From assembly GCF_024499055.1 (NCBI RefSeq), contig NZ_CP071249.1, positions 1,155,001 to 1,219,000 on the forward strand: a stretch of 64,000 bases of DNA, read 5' to 3'. This document shows positions 63,571 through 64,000 of the stretch, one piece after another. A model generated the notes under the pieces. That model was not told the origin of the DNA. It made no database searches and saw only the letters and a list, made by a program, of their open reading frames with translations. This DNA is from Turicibacter bilis. Its GTDB lineage: Bacteria > Bacillota_I > Bacilli_A > MOL361 > Turicibacteraceae. Within the stretch, counting starts at the first letter, position 1, and the number at the start of each line of letters is the position of its first letter. The translations under genes and the position numbers were made by a program.

Positions 63571-64000
63571 CGTAAAAAACGATTCATGATGAATCGTTTT
63601 TTTGTTATAAATCTTCACCGTCTGTTTAAAAAAACCAACAACTTGTTTTAAATCTTGATTAACATAAACTTTGATGACAGTATCCTGTTCCGTTTTAAAG
63701 CGAAAAATCATTTCGCGCTCATTTTCTTTTACTTTTTGGTCAATGAGTGAAACTTGTTTAGCCATGTCATGGTCAGATAAAAAAGCAACTGCCAATTGTT
63801 CTAAGCTTTCTTCACTGTATTCCGTTGGTTCCGAATGAATTTCAACAAAAATCCCATTTAAATCACCCTCTTTATACTCACCAGTCACACGAACCACTTC
63901 ATTATCCTTAGGCTCACTCCCTCTTATTAAAGTCACACGATCCCCCTCATAAATCGGTTCATTTGTTTCTTGATCAATAAGTTCCCCTTCCTTTTGAACT
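63517..64000 (-). CDS. Unknown protein, 5' end beyond window, running through a terminator hairpin
   Basis: Not recognised. The frame is open from the window edge (VQKEGELIDQETNEPIYEGD, then VTLIRGSEPKDNEVVRVTGE) to 63517. The part shown is hydrophilic, mixed alpha/beta, with VQSLIDQKVKENEREMIFRF-like and EQDTVIKVYVNQDLKQVVGFF segments. Its last 25 codons run through the terminator at 63574-63603 and 54 nt into the 3' end of the opposing MATE gene. A single-base change in the T7 run near 63630 would instead end it shortly after VVGF, so an indel may have extended the frame. Confidence 0.6.
   Translation of the reverse strand, partial: VQKEGELIDQETNEPIYEGDRVTLIRGSEPKDNEVVRVTGEYKEGDLNGIFVEIHSEPTEYSEESLEQLAVAFLSDHDMAKQVSLIDQKVKENEREMIFRFKTEQDTVIKVYVNQDLKQVVGFFKQTVKIYNKKTIHHESFFTLSPLNSSFSDGLHFCKD
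63574..63603. terminator. Bidirectional intrinsic terminator
   Basis: AAAAAACGATTCAT and ATGAATCGTTTTTTT form a long stem with a tiny loop between the MATE gene and the convergent unknown frame. Confidence 0.9.

Noticed and set aside
1-64000. tRNA or rRNA genes, prophage or defence island
   Set aside because: No cloverleaf with CCA-type ends, no rRNA sequence, and no integrase, phage structural, restriction or toxin-antitoxin genes were recognised.

Overview
The window is low-GC Firmicutes DNA. Gene content and order suggest Turicibacter or a close Erysipelotrichia-like relative; this is an inference from gene families, not a database match. Supporting signs are long stretches of Bacillus-like gene order (yugI/pgi, yumC, yuiD, yutG/H/I, dapF, yutF, yutD, yunB; spx, coiA, yjbK, relQ, nadK, rluD; leuS, ytqA, ytqB, ytpB), sporulation-associated families, a leucine T-box, a CIRCE element on clpB, strong GGAGG-type ribosome binding sites and many intrinsic terminators. 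No rRNA, tRNA or CRISPR array was seen.

Layout. 0-11 kb: partial cysE, an SDR enzyme, an unknown membrane/coiled-coil protein, then the housekeeping yui/yut block (pgi, S1-domain protein, ferredoxin-NADP reductase, PgpA and YuiD membrane-lipid proteins, YutH-like and NifU-like proteins, DapF, two HAD phosphatases, YutD). 11-17.7 kb: sporulation protein YunB and an alpha-glucan unit (neopullulanase-type GH13, MATE exporter, LacI regulator), interspersed with three clusters of an unusual modular hairpin repeat. 17.96-19.84 kb: a group II intron with its LtrA protein, inserted exactly behind the terminator of an MsmX-type sugar ABC ATPase. 21-28 kb: a PucR-type regulator, rhodanese, and the yjb-like stress/competence block (RluD-like, NadK, RelQ alarmone synthetase, CYTH, CoiA, nucleotidyltransferase, Spx). 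28.6-29.2 kb: remnant of a cstA gene. 29.3-36 kb: complete oppA-BCDF oligopeptide importer. 36.8-40.7 kb: heterodimeric BmrCD-like ABC exporter with a leader peptide/attenuator arrangement. 41.7-46 kb: ClpB under HrcA/CIRCE control, HAD phosphatase, FlaR-like protein with a lost P-loop. 46-50.1 kb: leuS with T-box, plus a second, partial 3' copy of leuS. 50.3-57.8 kb: ytqA/ytqB, YtpB-type terpene synthase, a second GH13 enzyme, YrvL-like protein, universal stress protein, a two-copy structured repeat, tpiA. 57.8-64 kb: TagO-type glycosyltransferase, hybrid histidine kinase, an unknown one-TM protein, a second MATE exporter and a truncated unknown gene at the edge.

Functional links. The two GH13 enzymes, LacI regulator and MsmX-type ATPase point to uptake and breakdown of alpha-glucans and maltodextrins. 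Opp feeds peptide nitrogen. Spx, RelQ, ClpB and UspA form a stress layer. YunB, the YutH-like protein and a DUF2642-like protein imply spore formation.

Most notable novelty candidates: (1) the modular repeat family whose outer stem covaries between copies while the inner hairpin is replaced wholesale (11.25, 12.75, 17.35, 49.44 and 49.74 kb); (2) the leader-peptide attenuator ahead of the ABC exporter; (3) the duplicated structured element at 56.4-56.96 kb; (4) the partial leuS copy whose differences from the full gene are almost all synonymous.
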